64,000 nt of DNA from Steroidobacteraceae bacterium. GTDB taxonomy: Bacteria > Pseudomonadota > Gammaproteobacteria > Steroidobacterales > Steroidobacteraceae. The notes under the pieces are model-generated. The model was not told where the DNA came from and ran no database searches. It saw only the letters and a program-made list of their open reading frames with translations. Of this stretch, positions 17,321-31,739 are shown piece by piece (the first letter of the stretch is position 1; each line of letters starts with the position of its first letter). The stretch is taken from assembly GCA_019187185.1 (NCBI GenBank), contig JABAQU010000002.1, positions 248,001-312,000 on the forward strand, in the 5' to 3' direction. Both the position numbers and the translations under genes were made by a program.

Positions 17321-18207
17321 TCGGTGATGCCCCGGCGCAATTGGCGCCATTCTGCCACACGCGCCTGCAGCGCCGATCGCCGCACCCCGCGCGCGACGAA
17401 GCTGCGCCATGCGTCAGGTGTCCGCGATGCCACCCGCTCGGCCGCCGCCGCGCTCTCGAACGCCGCGAACACGCAGGACCCGGTGCCGGTGAGGCGCGCA
17501 ACCCCGAACCGGCCCAGCCAGTCGAGCGCGTCCGCCACCGGCGCAAACCGGGCACGCACCACGGGTTCGCAGTCGTTGCGGGTGCTCGCCTGCGGAAAAT
17601 CATGGCGCGTCATGCGCGGCGTACTGCGTGTCAGCTCCGGGGCATCGAACACGTCGCGCGTCGCGACCGCGACGCCCGGGTGAATCACCACGTACCAGCG
17701 CTCGGGCAGATCGAGCGGCGTCAGCTGCTCGCCGACCCCTTCCGCCCAGGCCGACTCACCGCCGACGAAGAGCGGCACGTCGGCGCCCAGTCCGGCACCG
17801 ATCGACGACAGGCGGCGCAGGTCGAAATCGATTCCCCAAAGCGCGTTCAGCGCCACGAGCACGGTCGCGGCATCCGAGCTGCCGCCGCCGAGCCCGCCGC
17901 CCAGTGGAATCCGCTTGCGCACGTGAAGTCGCGCACCGCGCCTCGAACCGCTCGCAACCCGCAGCGCACGCGCGGCGCGCACCGCCAGATCGTCGTCGGG
18001 CGCCACTTCCGCCGGGCCCGTGAGCCGCACGACTTCTCCGTCGTCGGTCGGCTCGATGCCGATCTCGTCGCCGAAATCGAGGAGCTGGAACACGGTCTGC
18101 AGTTCGTGGTAGCCGTCGGGGCGGCGGCCGACGATGTGCAGGAAAAGATTCAGCTTCGCCGGCGCCGGCCAGCGTGTCACGACGCCCGGCGGCACCGCCG
18201 TGTTCAC
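17317..18207 (-). CDS. ispE: 4-diphosphocytidyl-2-C-methyl-D-erythritol kinase
   Basis: A 296-residue GHMP kinase of the methylerythritol phosphate route to isoprenoids. It has the N-terminal WPAPAKLNLFLHIVGRRPDGYHEL, the ATP loop IPLGGGLGGGSSDAA, and the C-terminal MARLTGTGSCVFAAF-type motif (here VARLTGTGSCVFAAF). The catalytic aspartate is in GADVPLFVGG. Length is a little above the usual 280. ATG at 18207 overlaps the lolB stop by four bases, and its own stop overlaps the transpeptidase start. The lolB–ispE pair is conserved, but the usual next genes (tRNA-Gln, prs) lie 3.5 kb further on. Confidence 0.96.
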   Translation of the reverse strand: MNTAVPPGVVTRWPAPAKLNLFLHIVGRRPDGYHELQTVFQLLDFGDEIGIEPTDDGEVVRLTGPAEVAPDDDLAVRAARALRVASGSRRGARLHVRKRIPLGGGLGGGSSDAATVLVALNALWGIDFDLRRLSSIGAGLGADVPLFVGGESAWAEGVGEQLTPLDLPERWYVVIHPGVAVATRDVFDAPELTRSTPRMTRHDFPQASTRNDCEPVVRARFAPVADALDWLGRFGVARLTGTGSCVFAAFESAAAAERVASRTPDAWRSFVARGVRRSALQARVAEWRQLRRGITE

Positions 18208-18791
18208 GGGGTCCAGCGGTCGATGACGAGCCGCACGCGCGTATTGCCCCGCTGCGCCGACAGGCGCCGCGGCAGGATGCCCGCGGAGCCGGCCGCGTAC
18301 TCGGTGTAGCTGATCTCCCAGCCGTCCTGCACGAGGCTCGCGAGACGCTGGTGCGCCTCGTCGACGACCTCATCGGCGCCGGCGCCGGGCTCGGGCACGC
18401 CGCGCACCCAGTAACGCAGCGCGGCCAGCGGCAGCGGAAATCCGATACGGCGCTCGAGTTCCGCGCGCGCGGCATCGCCCTCGAGATGATCGCCGTGCGA
18501 GGTGCGCAGCGCGAGCTCGTCACCGCGCAGCTCGACTTCGGCGCCGCCGATGCCGAGCGGCCCATCGAGCGTCACGTGAGACACCGCGCCCTCCTGTCGC
18601 CAGCGCAACGACGCGTTGAGCCCCGTGTCCCCGGTCCGGATGGCCACGCGGCCGGACAGCGAAAATGCAGCGTCGGCCTGCAGCGCCGCGCGACGCTCGG
18701 GCCAGGGCGCCGGCGCGCCCTCGCGCACCGGTGCGCTGGCGCAGGCCGCGAGCAGCGTGGCCGCAATCGCAACGCAGGCGAGACGGATCAC
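18204..18791 (-). CDS. lolB: Outer-membrane lipoprotein LolB
   Basis: A 195-residue lipoprotein with signal [16 protein letters not shown] and lipobox L-A-A-C. The mature domain has LolB marks: [24 protein letters not shown], the exposed-loop region, [20 protein letters not shown] and GWEISYTEY. LolB accepts lipoproteins from LolA in the periplasm and inserts them into the outer membrane. The GTG at 18791 overlaps the stop of the preceding TPR lipoprotein (GTGA) and its stop overlaps the ispE start (ATGA), so the three genes are coupled. Confidence 0.95.
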   Translation of the reverse strand: MIRLACVAIAATLLAACASAPVREGAPAPWPERRAALQADAAFSLSGRVAIRTGDTGLNASLRWRQEGAVSHVTLDGPLGIGGAEVELRGDELALRTSHGDHLEGDAARAELERRIGFPLPLAALRYWVRGVPEPGAGADEVVDEAHQRLASLVQDGWEISYTEYAAGSAGILPRRLSAQRGNTRVRLVIDRWTP

Positions 18792-20443
18792 TGCGGCGAG
18801 GCCGGTATGAAGCGCGTGATCGTCGCGCGCAGCAGCCGCGATCCGGGATCGCGTGCGACCGCGCGCGCCCAGACGGCGCGTGCCTCGCCCTCGCGTCCGA
18901 GCGACCACAGCACTTCGCCCCAGTGCGCGGCGATTTCGGTGTCGCGCGAGAGTCGGTAGGCGCGCGCGAGCGGCACGAGCGCCTGCTCGCCCTCGCCGCG
19001 GCGGAAGCGCACCCAGCCCTGGCTGTCGAGGATCGCCGGATTGTCCGGTGTCAACGCGAGCGCGTCGTCGATCAGCCGATGCGCTCGCGCAAGATCCTTG
19101 CCGTGGTCCGCGAGCGTGTACCCGAGTGCGTTCATCAGCACGGGATCCCCGTGCCGGGTGCGGTACAGCGCCTCGAAGGCCGCAACGGCTTCCGACTTGC
19201 GCCCTGCCGAATCGAGCGTGAGTGCCCGCTGGTAGGCGAGGTCGGGGTGGCCGGGAAAGCGCGCGAGCGCCGCGTCGAGTACCGGCAGGGCATCGGGCGC
19301 CGCATCCGCATCGCGCAGCAGGGCCGCCTTGGTGATCGCGATTTCCACGGCGGCCTGCGGCTTGTCCGCGCCCTCGGCGTCGAGCATCGCGAACGCATCG
19401 TCACGCTTGCCGAGCTGCATCAGCACCGCCGCCGCCCGCTGGCGCGCGATCATGCCGACACCCGCGTCGACGAGACGTTTGTACATGCCGAGCGCAGCCT
19501 GCTTGTCGCCATGGCGCTCGGCGAGTGCGCCGAGGTAGTAAAGCGCCTCCGCCGGGTCGTCGCCCGTACGCAGCCGCGTGCTGAAGCGCCCCGCCGCTTC
19601 CGCAATGTCGCCTTCGCGAAACGCGAGCAATGCCAGGCGGCGCTCGGCCTGCGGGCCTGCATCATCGTCCTGCAGCAGTTGCTCGAGTTCGCGGCGCGCC
19701 TCCTCGATGCGATCGAGCTGGATCAGCGTCTCGGCGACCGTGAACACCTGCCCCTTCGGATCGATCCGGCGGGCCGCTCCCGCAGCGCGCAGTGCCCCGT
19801 CCGCATCGTCGCTGCCCGCGAGGACCTGCGCCAGGAGCCGCTGCGCATCGGCCGACGCCGGATCGCGAGCGATGGCGGCCTCGGCGAGGGCGCGCGCATC
19901 GCGGTACACATAGCTGCCGAAGGCGAGCGTACCGAGGCGCACGAGGCTGGCTGCATCGAGCGCCTGCGTGTCGACCGCGGCGCGCAGCGCACGATAGGTG
20001 CCGTAATCGTTGCCGGCATCGGCCGATGCCTCGATGAGGTCTGCGAGCACCTTTTCAGGCGCATCGCCGGACAGGCGCGCCGCATCGCGAAACGCCTCCG
20101 CCCCGTCTGCATTGCGCCCTTCCCGCAACGCGACGACGCCCGCGAGTCGGGCGGCGGCAGCGTCCGACGGCGCCCGCTCGCGCAGAACCGCCGCGATGCG
20201 GCCCGCGACCTCGAACTGCTGGCAGTCGAGCGCGACCGTGAGCGCGCGCTCGATCGTGGCGACCGGTGCCGCACGCGCGCGCGCGGCCTGCGCGTATTCG
20301 TCGCTCGCGGTGCGGCAATCGCCGCGTGCGAGCGCCGTTTCGGCGACGAGCGTCGCGGCCCCGGCATCGATCGCGGAGGGCGCTTCGGGCGGCGTTGCAC
20401 AGGCGGCCAGCAGGACAGCAGCCGCGGCGGTCATCCATCGCAT
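18788..20443 (-). CDS. Tetratricopeptide-repeat lipoprotein
   Basis: A 551-residue protein starting [20 protein letters not shown], a lipoprotein signal with lipobox L-A-A-C. The rest is consecutive TPR-like helix pairs (for example [65 protein letters not shown]). It is probably a periplasmic scaffold; TPR proteins commonly precede lolB in Xanthomonad-like genomes, and a role in envelope assembly is inferred. ATG at 20443 is chosen for the lipoprotein signal, though the frame is open much further into the divergent prfA. TATAGT at 20456-20451 lies seven bases before the ATG with no Shine-Dalgarno sequence, so the transcript may be leaderless. Confidence 0.9.
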   Translation of the reverse strand: MRWMTAAAAVLLAACATPPEAPSAIDAGAATLVAETALARGDCRTASDEYAQAARARAAPVATIERALTVALDCQQFEVAGRIAAVLRERAPSDAAAARLAGVVALREGRNADGAEAFRDAARLSGDAPEKVLADLIEASADAGNDYGTYRALRAAVDTQALDAASLVRLGTLAFGSYVYRDARALAEAAIARDPASADAQRLLAQVLAGSDDADGALRAAGAARRIDPKGQVFTVAETLIQLDRIEEARRELEQLLQDDDAGPQAERRLALLAFREGDIAEAAGRFSTRLRTGDDPAEALYYLGALAERHGDKQAALGMYKRLVDAGVGMIARQRAAAVLMQLGKRDDAFAMLDAEGADKPQAAVEIAITKAALLRDADAAPDALPVLDAALARFPGHPDLAYQRALTLDSAGRKSEAVAAFEALYRTRHGDPVLMNALGYTLADHGKDLARAHRLIDDALALTPDNPAILDSQGWVRFRRGEGEQALVPLARAYRLSRDTEIAAHWGEVLWSLGREGEARAVWARAVARDPGSRLLRATITRFIPASPQ

Positions 20444-20494
20444 GGCCGAGACTATAGCGGAAGGCGCCGCGATCCCGGAGAATTCCGCACCCCC

Positions 20495-21574
20495 ATGAAA
20501 GACTCGATCCGCCAGCGCCTCGATCGCTCGCTCGAACGCACCGAAGAGGTCGGCCGGCTGCTCGCCGACCCGGACACGGCCGGACGCTCGCGGGAGTTTC
20601 GCGAGCTGTCGATGGAGTACGCGCGCCTCGAACCGCTCGCGACGCGCTACCGCGCACACCTCGCGCTCGAGCGCGAGCTCGCCGCGGCACGCGAGCTCGC
20701 CGCCGACACGGATCCCGAGCTGCGCGCCCTCGGCGATGAGGAAGCGCGCCGCCTCGAAGGCGCAATCGCCGCCGACGAAACCGCACTGCGCGAACTGCTC
20801 GTGCCGAAGGACCCGCACGATGAGCGCAACATCTTCCTCGAGATCCGTGCGGGTACCGGCGGCGACGAGGCGGCGATCTTCGCGGGCGACCTTCTGCGCA
20901 TGTACACGCGCTACGCCGAGCGCCACGGCTGGGCCGTCGAGCTCGTCTCCCAGAATCCGGGCGAGCACGGCGGCTACCGCGAGGTGATCTGCCGCATCGT
21001 CGGCAAGGGCGCCTACTCGTGGCTGCGTTTCGAGGCGGGCACGCATCGCGTGCAGCGAGTGCCCGCCACCGAGGCACAGGGACGGATCCACACCTCCGCG
21101 TGTACCGTGGCGGTGCTGCCCGAACTCGACGAGATCGACGACATCACGGTGAATCCCGCGGACCTGCGCATCGACACCTATCGCTCGTCGGGCGCGGGCG
21201 GCCAGCACGTCAACAAGACCGACTCGGCGATCCGCATCACGCACCTGCCGAGCGGCATCGTCGTCGAGTGCCAGGACGAGCGCTCGCAGCACAAGAACCG
21301 CGCGCGGGCGCTCGCCCTGCTGTCGGCGCGACTGCTCGCGGCGGAGACCGAAAAGCGCGACGCCGCCGAGGCTGCGGCCCGCAAACGCCAGGTCGGCAGC
21401 GGCGACCGCTCCGAGCGGATTCGCACTTACAACTTCCCGCAGGGACGGGTCACCGATCACCGCGTCAACTTGACGCTCTACCGCCTCGCCGACCTCATGG
21501 ATGGCGATCTCGACGCACTGATCGAGCCGCTACGCCACGAACATCAGGCCGCGCTGCTCGCCGAGGACGCCTGA
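20495..21574 (+). CDS. prfA: Peptide chain release factor 1
   Basis: A 359-residue class I release factor. The N-terminal coiled coil is followed by [71 protein letters not shown] (the region that recognises stop codons in RF1, including the P-A/V-T tripeptide) and the hydrolysis motif [20 protein letters not shown] with GGQ. It ends translation at UAA and UAG. ATG at 20495 has GGAG upstream. The usual upstream partner hemA is absent; a divergent TPR lipoprotein takes that place. prmC, which methylates the GGQ glutamine, follows 0.8 kb downstream past an opposite-strand gene. Confidence 0.98.
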   Translation: MKDSIRQRLDRSLERTEEVGRLLADPDTAGRSREFRELSMEYARLEPLATRYRAHLALERELAAARELAADTDPELRALGDEEARRLEGAIAADETALRELLVPKDPHDERNIFLEIRAGTGGDEAAIFAGDLLRMYTRYAERHGWAVELVSQNPGEHGGYREVICRIVGKGAYSWLRFEAGTHRVQRVPATEAQGRIHTSACTVAVLPELDEIDDITVNPADLRIDTYRSSGAGGQHVNKTDSAIRITHLPSGIVVECQDERSQHKNRARALALLSARLLAAETEKRDAAEAAARKRQVGSGDRSERIRTYNFPQGRVTDHRVNLTLYRLADLMDGDLDALIEPLRHEHQAALLAEDA

Positions 21575-22374
21575 GTGCGGGCCCGCAGGTCGTCGAACAC
21601 GATCAGCAGGAATGCGCTGAGATAGAGCACCGCGAGCGCCGCCGACAGCAGCACGATCGCCGCCGCCAGGCTCCCCTGCACGGCCGCCCCTGCCGGGCTC
21701 GCGAGCCCTCCCACGACCGCGACCGTGAGCCCCGCGAGGATCACCATCACGATCAGCGTGGCGAGGATCGCGACGATCACGAGCACGAGCCGACGCCAGT
21801 GCGCGATCGAGAGCTTGAGACCTGTCGCCACCGCCTCGAGCGGCGATCGCCCGCCGAGGATCAGCGCAGGCCAGCCGAGGCTGACCGCAGCGCTCACGGC
21901 GAGGAGCGGCAGGAGAATGAGCGCACTGCGCGCCGCCTTCGACAGCGGCAGCAGTGCACCGACCAGCCCGAACGGCAGCGACACGAGCAGCACGACCGCG
22001 AAGCTCGCCGCGCAATAACCGATGATCGCGGGGAAGCGCGCCAGGGTCGCGCCGAGCGGCGCGGATGTGCCGCCGCCGCTCGCGATGCGCTGCTGCTTCA
22101 GCAGCACGAGCGCCCACACGACGAGGCTCGCCAGCGTGCCGAGCGCATAGAGGGTCCACCAGGCGCCGTCCTTGTCGGCGAGCGATGCGGCGGTAATGGG
22201 CATCGCCTTGCCGTGCACCGCGACGTCATAGGCGGACGGCAACTGGCCGAGCAGCGTGCCGATCGTCGCGAGCGGCAGGCACGGCAACACCGAGCGGCCG
22301 AAGAGGCGCAGGCTGGCCTCGATCACATCGCGGATCGCGGGCGGCCGGCCGAATGGCAAAATGGCGTCCGACAT
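21544..22374 (-). CDS. Uncharacterised polytopic membrane protein
   Basis: A 276-residue protein, [26 protein letters not shown]…, with about five or six hydrophobic helices ([105 protein letters not shown], and a C-terminal segment). It resembles small integral membrane proteins with a glycerophosphodiester-phosphodiesterase-type membrane domain; no function is assigned. It overlaps prfA tail-to-tail by 31 bases, and its ATG shares the same CATG with the divergent prmC start. No Shine-Dalgarno sequence is visible. Confidence 0.8.
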   Translation of the reverse strand: MSDAILPFGRPPAIRDVIEASLRLFGRSVLPCLPLATIGTLLGQLPSAYDVAVHGKAMPITAASLADKDGAWWTLYALGTLASLVVWALVLLKQQRIASGGGTSAPLGATLARFPAIIGYCAASFAVVLLVSLPFGLVGALLPLSKAARSALILLPLLAVSAAVSLGWPALILGGRSPLEAVATGLKLSIAHWRRLVLVIVAILATLIVMVILAGLTVAVVGGLASPAGAAVQGSLAAAIVLLSAALAVLYLSAFLLIVFDDLRARTQASSASSAA

Positions 22375-23323
22375 GAGCACAACTTTAACAGACGGGGCTG
22401 CGACCCTCGCGGGGCTCCTCGCGCGCGCGACCGCGACGCTCGCGGGCGCGCACATCGAGGACGCGCGGCGCGAGGCGGAGGCGCTGCTCGTCGCCGCGCT
22501 CGGCATGGATCGCGCGGCGATCCATGCATATCCCGAGCGCCGCGTCACCGGCCCGGAACTCGCACGCATCGGGGACTGGCTCGTCCGGCGCGCACGCGGC
22601 GAACCGCTGGCCTATCTCACCGGCGCGCGCGAGTTCTGGTCGCTGCGCATCGCGGTGACACCGGACGTGCTGGTGCCGCGCCCCGAAACGGAAGCGCTCG
22701 TCGCGCAGGTGCTCGCGCTCGGCGATGCGCTCGGCGATGCACGCATCGCTGCACGCAGCGATGCGCGCAGCGGCGCGCCCGGGCCGCACCGTGGCGCGGC
22801 GCGCACCGTCGTCGACCTCGGCACCGGCAGCGGCTGCATCGCGCTCGCGATCGCGCACGATCGGCCGGCCTGGCACGTCACCGCCACCGACGCCTCTCCC
22901 GCGGCCCTCGCGGTGGCGCGCGGCAATGCGACGGCGCTCGGCCTCGCGCGGATCGAGTTCGTCGAGGGACGCTGGTTCGCGCCACTCGCCGGCCGGCGAT
23001 TCGATCTGGTCGCGAGCAACCCGCCGTACGTCGCCGCGGGCGATCCGGCGCTGGACGATCCGGCTCTGCGGCACGAGCCGCGCATGGCCCTCACGCCCGA
23101 GGGCGACGGCTATGCGGCGCTGCGCACCCTCATCGACGACGCACCTGCCCACCTCCGCGCGGGTGGATCGATCGTGCTCGAACACGGCGCCGGCCAAGGC
23201 CCGAGGGTCGCGGAAATGCTTGTCGCGCGCGGCTTTCGTCACGTACGCTGCGCCCCCGATCTCGCCGGTCGCGACCGCGTGACCAGCGCCCAATGGCCCC
23301 ATTCGCAGGCAGGACTCCCATGA
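22373..23323 (+). CDS. prmC: Release factor glutamine N5-methyltransferase
   Basis: A 316-residue class I methyltransferase that methylates the GGQ glutamine of RF1 and RF2. It has the PrmC N-terminal helical domain ([34 protein letters not shown]), [16 protein letters not shown], the SAM loop [16 protein letters not shown] and the catalytic NPPY ([14 protein letters not shown]). Between [13 protein letters not shown] and VVDLGTG lies about 20 extra residues encoded by GATGC-rich inverted repeats. ATG at 22373 is taken because MSTT has normal spacing; MASD at 22361 is possible. Its stop overlaps the ppiB start (ATGA). prfA upstream supplies its substrate. Confidence 0.95.
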   Translation: MSTTLTDGAATLAGLLARATATLAGAHIEDARREAEALLVAALGMDRAAIHAYPERRVTGPELARIGDWLVRRARGEPLAYLTGAREFWSLRIAVTPDVLVPRPETEALVAQVLALGDALGDARIAARSDARSGAPGPHRGAARTVVDLGTGSGCIALAIAHDRPAWHVTATDASPAALAVARGNATALGLARIEFVEGRWFAPLAGRRFDLVASNPPYVAAGDPALDDPALRHEPRMALTPEGDGYAALRTLIDDAPAHLRAGGSIVLEHGAGQGPRVAEMLVARGFRHVRCAPDLAGRDRVTSAQWPHSQAGLP

Positions 23324-23808
23324 TCCGTTTCGAGACATCGCTCGGCAATTTCGACGTCGAACTGAACGAGAAGGACGCGCCGATTTCCGCGGCCAACTTC
23401 CTCGCGTACGTCGACGCAGGCTTCTTCGACGGCACGCTCTTTCACCGCGTGATCCCGGGCTTCATGATCCAGGGCGGCGGCATGACGGCCGGGCTCGAGC
23501 ACAAGGCCGGGCGTGCGCCGATCCAGAACGAGGCGAAGAACGGCCTGCGCAACCTGCGCGGCACGCTCGCGATGGCGCGCACCAACGACATCCACAGCGC
23601 AACCTCGCAGTTCTTCGTCAACCTCGTCGACAACGCGTTTCTCGACCACGCGCCGGGCAATTACGGCTATGCGGTGTTCGGCCGTGTCACCGCGGGCATG
23701 GATACGGTCGACAAGATCGCCAGGGTAAAGACGGGTCGTTCGCGCGGCCACAGCGACGTACCCCTCGAAGACGTGATCGTGACGTCGGCGCGGCGCATCG
23801 ACGGCTGA
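23320..23808 (+). CDS. ppiB: Cytoplasmic peptidyl-prolyl cis-trans isomerase, cyclophilin B type
   Basis: A 162-residue cyclophilin that speeds proline isomerisation. It begins [27 protein letters not shown] with no signal peptide, and has the active-site stretches [20 protein letters not shown] (with the catalytic arginine), [25 protein letters not shown] and [22 protein letters not shown]. Length matches E. coli PpiB (164). ATG at 23320 overlaps the prmC stop by four bases, so the pair is coupled. mtgA follows 12 bases later on the same strand. Confidence 0.96.
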   Translation: MIRFETSLGNFDVELNEKDAPISAANFLAYVDAGFFDGTLFHRVIPGFMIQGGGMTAGLEHKAGRAPIQNEAKNGLRNLRGTLAMARTNDIHSATSQFFVNLVDNAFLDHAPGNYGYAVFGRVTAGMDTVDKIARVKTGRSRGHSDVPLEDVIVTSARRIDG

Positions 23809-23820
23809 CAGGACCGCCGC

Positions 23821-24552
23821 GTGGCACGCAAGGGGATCGGCGCGCGGATCGCGCGCGCGCTCCTGCTGCTGGGCCTCGCCTTCGTGGTCGCCTCGGCGCT
23901 CGCGGTGCTCGTGCTGCGCTGGGTCGATCCGTGGACGAGCGCGATGATGCTCGAGTCGCGCATCGAAGCCCGGCTCGCGGGTGACGGCAAATACCGCGTG
24001 CGCTACACGTGGATCGACGCCGCGCGCATGTCACCCGCCTGCGCGCGCGCGGTCGTCGCGGCCGAGGATCAGCTGTTCGCCGAACACGCGGGCTTCGACT
24101 TCGAGGCGATCCGCAAGGCCGCGGAACACAACGCGCGCAGCAAGCGCCTGCGCGGCGCGAGCACCATCAGCCAGCAGGTGGCCAAAAACCTCTTCCTCTG
24201 GTCCGGCCGCACCTGGGTACGCAAGGGCCTCGAGGTGTGGTTCACGGTGTTGATCGAGGCGCTGTGGCCGAAGGAGCGCATCCTCGAGGTGTACCTCAAT
24301 ATCGCGCAGTTCGGTCCGGGCGTGTACGGCGTGGAGGCCGCAGCGCAAACCTTCTGGCACAAGAGCGCAAGGCGCCTGACGCGCACGGAGGCCGCGACGC
24401 TCGCCGCGGTGCTGCCGAATCCGCGCCGCTATCGCGCCACCGCGCCGTCGCCGTACGTGCAGCGCCGCCGCGACTGGATCCTGCGGCAGATGTCGTATCT
24501 CGAGACGCCCGCCGCTACCGACGGCGTGCCGCGTGTTCGTGAAGCGCGCTGA
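23821..24552 (+). CDS. mtgA: Monofunctional biosynthetic peptidoglycan transglycosylase
   Basis: A 243-residue membrane-anchored glycosyltransferase of family 51. One N-terminal transmembrane helix (ALLLLGLAFVVASALAVLVL) precedes the catalytic domain with AVVAAEDQLFAEHAGFDFEAIRKA (catalytic Glu), RGASTISQQVAKNLFLWSGRTWVRKGLE, KERILEVYLNIAQFGPGVYGVEAAA and LTRTEAATLAAVLPNPRRY. It polymerises lipid II into glycan strands without a transpeptidase domain. The start is GTG at 23821, twelve bases after ppiB. Its last 38 bases overlap the convergent SRPBCC gene, and the final C-terminal residues vary in the family. Confidence 0.96.
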   Translation: MARKGIGARIARALLLLGLAFVVASALAVLVLRWVDPWTSAMMLESRIEARLAGDGKYRVRYTWIDAARMSPACARAVVAAEDQLFAEHAGFDFEAIRKAAEHNARSKRLRGASTISQQVAKNLFLWSGRTWVRKGLEVWFTVLIEALWPKERILEVYLNIAQFGPGVYGVEAAAQTFWHKSARRLTRTEAATLAAVLPNPRRYRATAPSPYVQRRRDWILRQMSYLETPAATDGVPRVREAR

Positions 24553-25057
24553 GGAGGCCGCCCCACCACAGGCCGAGCCGGCGGATCACCACGGCTGCCT
24601 CCTCGCCATGCCGCGCCGGGTGATCGGCGCGGAGCGCCGCCCAGCCTCGATGCGTCACCGTCACGCGCGTGCCGGACGGCATCTCCTCGAAGCGCACGTC
24701 GACCTCGGTCTTCTCGTCCGGCGCAAAGTTCATGTTGCGCCACTCGAAGGCGAGCCGGGCGGGCGGATCCCACAGGGTGATGCGACCGAACACGACCAGC
24801 TGCGGCCCCGACGGACCCTCGAACTCCTCGAACAGGCGGCCACCGACGCCCGCCTCGAAATGCAGCACGCCGGGCGCACGACCACCCGCCCTGTAGCGCA
24901 GACCGCGACGCCACCAGAGATCGGTCTCGCGCGTGAAGATGTCGAACGCATCGGCCGGCGACACCGCGAGCACCACGCTGGCGCGCGCCTGGTCGCCCGG
25001 CAGCGCGACGCCGCCCCGAGGCACGACGCCGCACCGCGGCGCGGTGGTGTCGCTCAC
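24515..25057 (-). CDS. SRPBCC/AHSA1-type domain protein
   Basis: A 180-residue START-like protein: SPADAFDIFTRETDLWWRRG, GVLHFEAGVGGRLFEEF, ITLWDPPARLAFEWRN and GTRVTVTHRGWAAL fit the AHSA1 branch of the SRPBCC fold, a hydrophobic-ligand cavity or chaperone-cofactor fold. Function is unknown. It is last in a VOC–ArsR–SRPBCC mini-operon. Its GTG start overlaps the ArsR stop (GTGA), and its end overlaps mtgA tail-to-tail by 38 bases. Fusions and operons of ArsR with AHSA1 proteins are common, so the regulator probably controls it. Confidence 0.88.
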   Translation of the reverse strand: MSDTTAPRCGVVPRGGVALPGDQARASVVLAVSPADAFDIFTRETDLWWRRGLRYRAGGRAPGVLHFEAGVGGRLFEEFEGPSGPQLVVFGRITLWDPPARLAFEWRNMNFAPDEKTEVDVRFEEMPSGTRVTVTHRGWAALRADHPARHGEEAAVVIRRLGLWWGGLLSALHEHAARRR

Positions 25058-25398
25058 CCGCGCCTCCGCACGCGTCGTTCCGCGTAACGCTTGAAGGCGC
25101 CCAGCTCCTCCTCCCAGAACGCCTCGATCTCCTCGCTCCAGCTGCGCAGCGCCGCAAAGGGTTCGCGCCGCAGCCGGTAGAACCGCACGCGCGCATCGTC
25201 GTCGATGCCGGTTTCCTCGACGAGCCCGCTCCGGCGCAGCACGCGCAGGTGCTGGCTCATGCGCGGCGCACTCACCGCGAGCGCGCGCGCGAGTTCACCG
25301 GCACGCGCGGGGCCGGCGCGCAACCGCTCGACCACCGCGCGGCGCGCCGGGTCGGCGAGCGCCGTGAACGCCGCGTCGACACCGGCACCGTGCCTCAT
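25054..25398 (-). CDS. ArsR-family transcriptional regulator
   Basis: A 114-residue winged-helix protein. FTALADPARRAVVERLRAGPARAGELARALAVSAPRMSQHLRVLRRSGLVEE is a classical ArsR helix-turn-helix, and the C-terminus (FYRLRREPFAALRSWSEEIEAFWEEELGAFKRYAE) matches the SdpR-like subgroup that lacks metal-binding cysteines. It is therefore not a metal sensor by sequence. ATG at 25398 overlaps the VOC gene stop, and its stop overlaps the SRPBCC gene start, so all three are made together. Autoregulation through the AT-rich island upstream of the VOC gene (25859-25892) is inferred. Confidence 0.92.
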   Translation of the reverse strand: MRHGAGVDAAFTALADPARRAVVERLRAGPARAGELARALAVSAPRMSQHLRVLRRSGLVEETGIDDDARVRFYRLRREPFAALRSWSEEIEAFWEEELGAFKRYAERRVRRRG

Positions 25399-25847
25399 CG
25401 CGCGGCGCCCTTGAGGCGCTGCATGAACCACCAGCGATGTCCCTCGGGATCGACCGCGAGATAGCTGCGATCGGTCCAGTAGTCGTCACCGTAGTCGTTG
25501 GTCGTCGGCTCCATCTCGATGCGCGCGCCGGCCTTGCGCGCGTGTGCGCAATGCGCATCGACGTCGTCGACGAAGATGCACATCGCCTGCGTGTTGCGGT
25601 CGCCGACCGCGCGCGGGCTCGCCGGAAACGCGCGCTCAGGGTGCCGGTTCGCCACACCCGCGCCGCCGACGAAGAGCAGTCCCTCGCCATAGGTCAGCTC
25701 CGAATGCTCGATCGCGCCGCCCTCGCCCTCGATGCGCATCCGCATGTCGAACCCGAACGCGTCGACCAGCCAGTCGATCGCGCGGGCGGGATCCTCGTAG
25801 AACACCGACACGGAAATGCGGGGCCAGCCCGCCGGAGTTGCACGCAT
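25395..25847 (-). CDS. VOC-family (glyoxalase/bleomycin-resistance fold) protein
   Basis: A 150-residue vicinal-oxygen-chelate protein: PRISVSVFYEDPARAIDWLVDAFGFDMRMRIEGEGGAIEHSELTYGEGLLFVG, then a second repeat FVDDVDAHCAHARKAGARIEMEPTTNDYGDDYWTDRSYLAVDPEGHRWWFMQ. The pattern is that of the PhnB/YdeM-like, glyoxalase superfamily; substrate unknown. ATG at 25847 is preferred because GGAG lies eight bases upstream, although the frame is open to 25916. It is first in the VOC–ArsR–SRPBCC operon, with its promoter probably in the AT-rich segment just upstream. Confidence 0.9.
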   Translation of the reverse strand: MRATPAGWPRISVSVFYEDPARAIDWLVDAFGFDMRMRIEGEGGAIEHSELTYGEGLLFVGGAGVANRHPERAFPASPRAVGDRNTQAMCIFVDDVDAHCAHARKAGARIEMEPTTNDYGDDYWTDRSYLAVDPEGHRWWFMQRLKGAAR

Positions 25848-25858
25848 GACAGTTACTC

Positions 25859-25892
25859 CGCAAATTAATAATTTACGAATAATGCAACTATA
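25859..25892 (-). promoter_or_regulatory. AT-rich promoter/operator candidate of the VOC–ArsR–SRPBCC operon
   Basis: About 34 bases consisting almost wholly of A and T (with ATTATTCGTAAATTATTAAT on the minus strand) stand out in a very GC-rich region, immediately upstream of the VOC gene's ribosome site. TTGCAT at 25887-25882 could be a -35 but no -10 fits well. The location suits an ArsR operator. Confidence 0.4.
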
Positions 25893-25927
25893 CGCGCACT
25901 CGAACCCGACGTGCAAACCCCCTGGCC

Positions 25928-25949
25928 ATGAGCTGTCAGCTGTCAGCCA

Positions 25950-25956
<7 letters not shown>
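25928..25956. repeat. GCTGTCAGC-type repeat at the metH stop codon
   Basis: The segment reads ATGAGCTGTCAGCTGTC followed by AGCCATCAGCTC; its ends (GAGCT … AGCTC) are inverted. The metH stop codon (25950-25952) lies inside it. Two other copies likewise overlap stop codons (pth, lipB). Confidence 0.65.
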
Positions 25957-31620
<5,664 letters not shown>

Positions 31621-31630
31621 GGATTAAGAA

Positions 31631-31683
31631 TATATACAATTCGTTAATTGCACAAGCAACTATTTGATCTACAAAGATCAAAT
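31631..31683 (-). promoter_or_regulatory. Promoter and two inverted repeats ahead of the sahR–metF–metH operon
   Basis: On the minus strand TTGCTT (31659-31654), a 17-base spacer and TATATA (31636-31631) form a good sigma-70-type promoter. Within the spacer CAATT-AACG-AATTG (31650-31637) is an inverted repeat. Just upstream of the -35, ATTTGATCT-TTGT-AGATCAAAT (31683-31662) is a perfect 9-bp-arm inverted repeat. Both are candidate binding sites for the ArsR-type regulator encoded next; the second has no T-run, so it is not a terminator for hslO. Confidence 0.65.
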
Positions 31684-31739
31684 GTCTTGCCGGATGGGGG
31701 TTCGCTCGCGCTGCGGCGGCCAGCGGCGGGTTCGCGCGG

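Noticed and set aside
20444..21460. Upstream extension of the TPR lipoprotein frame through prfA
   Set aside because: The lipoprotein signal at 20443 is a clear N-terminus and the extra residues have no TPR character.
21019..23319. Long plus-strand open frame leading into ppiB
   Set aside because: It is the out-of-frame shadow of prfA, the antisense of the membrane gene and of prmC; ppiB begins at 23320 with the family N-terminus.
31662..31683. Inverted repeat as hslO terminator
   Set aside because: The stem is AT-rich, no T-run follows, and it abuts a good promoter, so an operator is more likely.
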